From Lactobacillaceae bacterium (lineage in GTDB: Bacteria > Bacillota > Bacilli > Lactobacillales > Lactobacillaceae), in the NCBI GenBank assembly GCA_031261865.1, contig JAISIV010000130.1, positions 1 to 7,788 on the forward strand: DNA of 7,788 bases, in the 5' to 3' direction. The position numbers and the translations under genes are program-made. The notes beneath the pieces were generated by a model. It was not told the DNA's origin, made no database searches, and saw nothing but the letters and a program-made list of their open reading frames with translations. Shown one piece after another: positions 6,966 through 7,788 of the stretch; positions within the stretch are counted from its first letter, which is position 1, and each line of letters begins with the position of its first letter.

Positions 6966-7018
6966 AGTTTGTACGTTAAAATAACTAGAAGTTATTATGA
7001 GCGTACAAACTTTTTTTT
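6966..7018 (+). terminator. Terminator-like hairpin with U8 tract, spanning the cls start codon
   Basis: AGTTTGTACG (6966-6975) and CGTACAAACT (7002-7011) are perfect 10-bp inverted repeats. T6976-T6977 can further pair with A7000-G7001. Inside is a second 6-bp stem, AATAAC (6980-6985) with GTTATT (6991-6996), around the loop TAGAA. Eight Ts (7011-7018) follow, as in an intrinsic terminator on the + strand. It lies 22 bp after the mreD stop, the right place to end the mre transcript. The ATG of cls (6997-6999) falls exactly in the internal loop between the two stems, and the U-tract is the cls coding sequence for Phe-Phe. The reverse strand lacks a T-tract after the hairpin. Confidence 0.7.
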
Positions 7019-7788
7019 ATGCCATGGTTTTCATCCTTTTAGTGAATGCCATTCTCTCGACAATCACCGTTTTTTGGAGTAAAAGAGATGTAAGCACTAT
7101 TTGGGCTTGGCTTTTAGTTTTAATTCTTCTTCCGGGGCTTGGCTTCGTAATTTTTTGGTTCTTCGGACGGCGAATTTCGGACAAACAAATATTCGACCTA
7201 ACTTCTCAAACTTTAGTTAATCAAGAACTTGCTAAACAACGACAGAAAATGTCGATTAAAGACATCACGCTTGATTCTCGACAGCAACAGATTATAAATT
7301 TGTTGCAAAACACTGACGATTCATTTTTAAGTCTAGGAAATTTAACTCAACCTTTCTTTGAAGGAGAAGCTTTTTTTGAAGATTTAATTTCAGAAATCAA
7401 AAAAGCGAGACACTCAATTCATCTTGAGTTTTTTACGATATTCGATGACCAGATTGGAAATGAAGTTGTAAACATCTTGACCGAAAAGGCATTAAGTGGA
7501 GTTGAAGTTCGTGTTGTCTTTGATCAATTTGGTTCTAAAGGACGTCATAAAAAACTTTATAAAAAACTAGTCGAAGCCGGTGGCGAAGTCTACCCGTTTT
7601 TAATGCGGCCATTTCAACTTTTGACTTTTCGTATTAATTTTAGACTTCATCGGAAAATCGTAGTCATTGATGGAAAAGTTGGTTACATTGGTGGTTTTAA
7701 TATCGGAGACATGTACCTTGGAAAATCCAAAAAATTCGGTCATTGGCGAGACACTCAATTAAAACTTATTGGGGAAGCTGCCCTATCA
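6997..7788 (+). CDS. cls: Cardiolipin synthase (3' partial, runs off window)
   Basis: A phospholipase-D-superfamily membrane enzyme that makes cardiolipin by transferring a phosphatidyl group between phosphatidylglycerol molecules. The first 264 residues are present. Two N-terminal membrane helices (~6-27 and ~34-55) flank the family motif STIWAWLLVLILLPGLGFVIFWFFGRR. A soluble region with FFEGEAFFEDLISEIKKARHSIHLEFF follows, then the first HKD catalytic motif H218-x-K220-x4-D225 within RLHRKIVVIDGKVGYIGGFNIGD. The second HKD motif should lie beyond the window (full length is usually about 480-500 residues). ATG 6997 has a weak AGAAG 5 nt upstream but sits inside a terminator-like hairpin. 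ATG 7024 (MVFILLVNAI...) is a plausible alternative start just past the U-tract, without a Shine-Dalgarno. minCD, often found after mreD in lactobacilli, is absent here. Confidence 0.93.
   Translation, partial: MSVQTFFYAMVFILLVNAILSTITVFWSKRDVSTIWAWLLVLILLPGLGFVIFWFFGRRISDKQIFDLTSQTLVNQELAKQRQKMSIKDITLDSRQQQIINLLQNTDDSFLSLGNLTQPFFEGEAFFEDLISEIKKARHSIHLEFFTIFDDQIGNEVVNILTEKALSGVEVRVVFDQFGSKGRHKKLYKKLVEAGGEVYPFLMRPFQLLTFRINFRLHRKIVVIDGKVGYIGGFNIGDMYLGKSKKFGHWRDTQLKLIGEAALS

Noticed and set aside
1..7788. CRISPR array, tRNA/rRNA, insertion sequence or phage attachment site
   Set aside because: No regularly spaced direct DNA repeats, cloverleaf, transposase or terminal inverted repeats were seen. 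The repeats present are diverged protein-coding repeats or local hairpins.

Overview
The window looks like ordinary chromosome from a low-GC Gram-positive bacterium, most likely a lactic acid bacterium of the family Lactobacillaceae. Three things point there: a Gram-positive LPQTG cell-wall sorting signal on a Mub/internalin-like surface protein, a FolC that resembles the Lactobacillus casei enzyme at its active-site motifs, and a divergent MreB. The genus is not resolved. The absence of radC between folC and mreB, and of minCD after mreD, would suit the Leuconostoc/Oenococcus/Weissella side of the family, but that is a guess. All genes are on the + strand and coding density is very high.

Layout: (1) positions 1-3284 hold the 3' part of a large cell-wall-anchored surface protein whose true start lies upstream. 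It has ~75-residue helical repeats, an internalin-J-like leucine-rich repeat domain, an InlB-type B-repeat, an Ig-like stretch, two Mub-B2-like repeats and LPQTG + membrane anchor. (2) A 47-bp gap carries a GC-rich hairpin without a U-tract and a short palindrome touching the next ATG. (3) 3332-4525 is folC (folylpolyglutamate/dihydrofolate synthase). (4) A near-consensus promoter with extended -10 TGaTATAAT overlaps the folC stop and lies only 8 nt before the mreB ATG, so it predicts an almost leaderless mreB mRNA. (5) mreB, mreC and mreD (4540-6943) are packed as an operon with a 3-nt gap and an 11-nt overlap. (6) A terminator-like hairpin with a U8 tract spans the start codon of the next gene. 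(7) 6997 to the window end is the 5' two-thirds or so of a cardiolipin synthase.

Functionally, mreBCD encode the cytoskeletal filament and two membrane partners that guide lateral-wall synthesis. Cls makes cardiolipin in the same membrane, FolC is a folate housekeeping enzyme, and the surface protein is a probable adhesin or matrix-binding factor. I see no mobile element, CRISPR array, RNA gene or evident new multi-gene system. The most unusual signals are regulatory: the terminator/start-codon overlap at cls and the predicted leaderless promoter of mreB. No gene-free stretch exceeds 55 bp.
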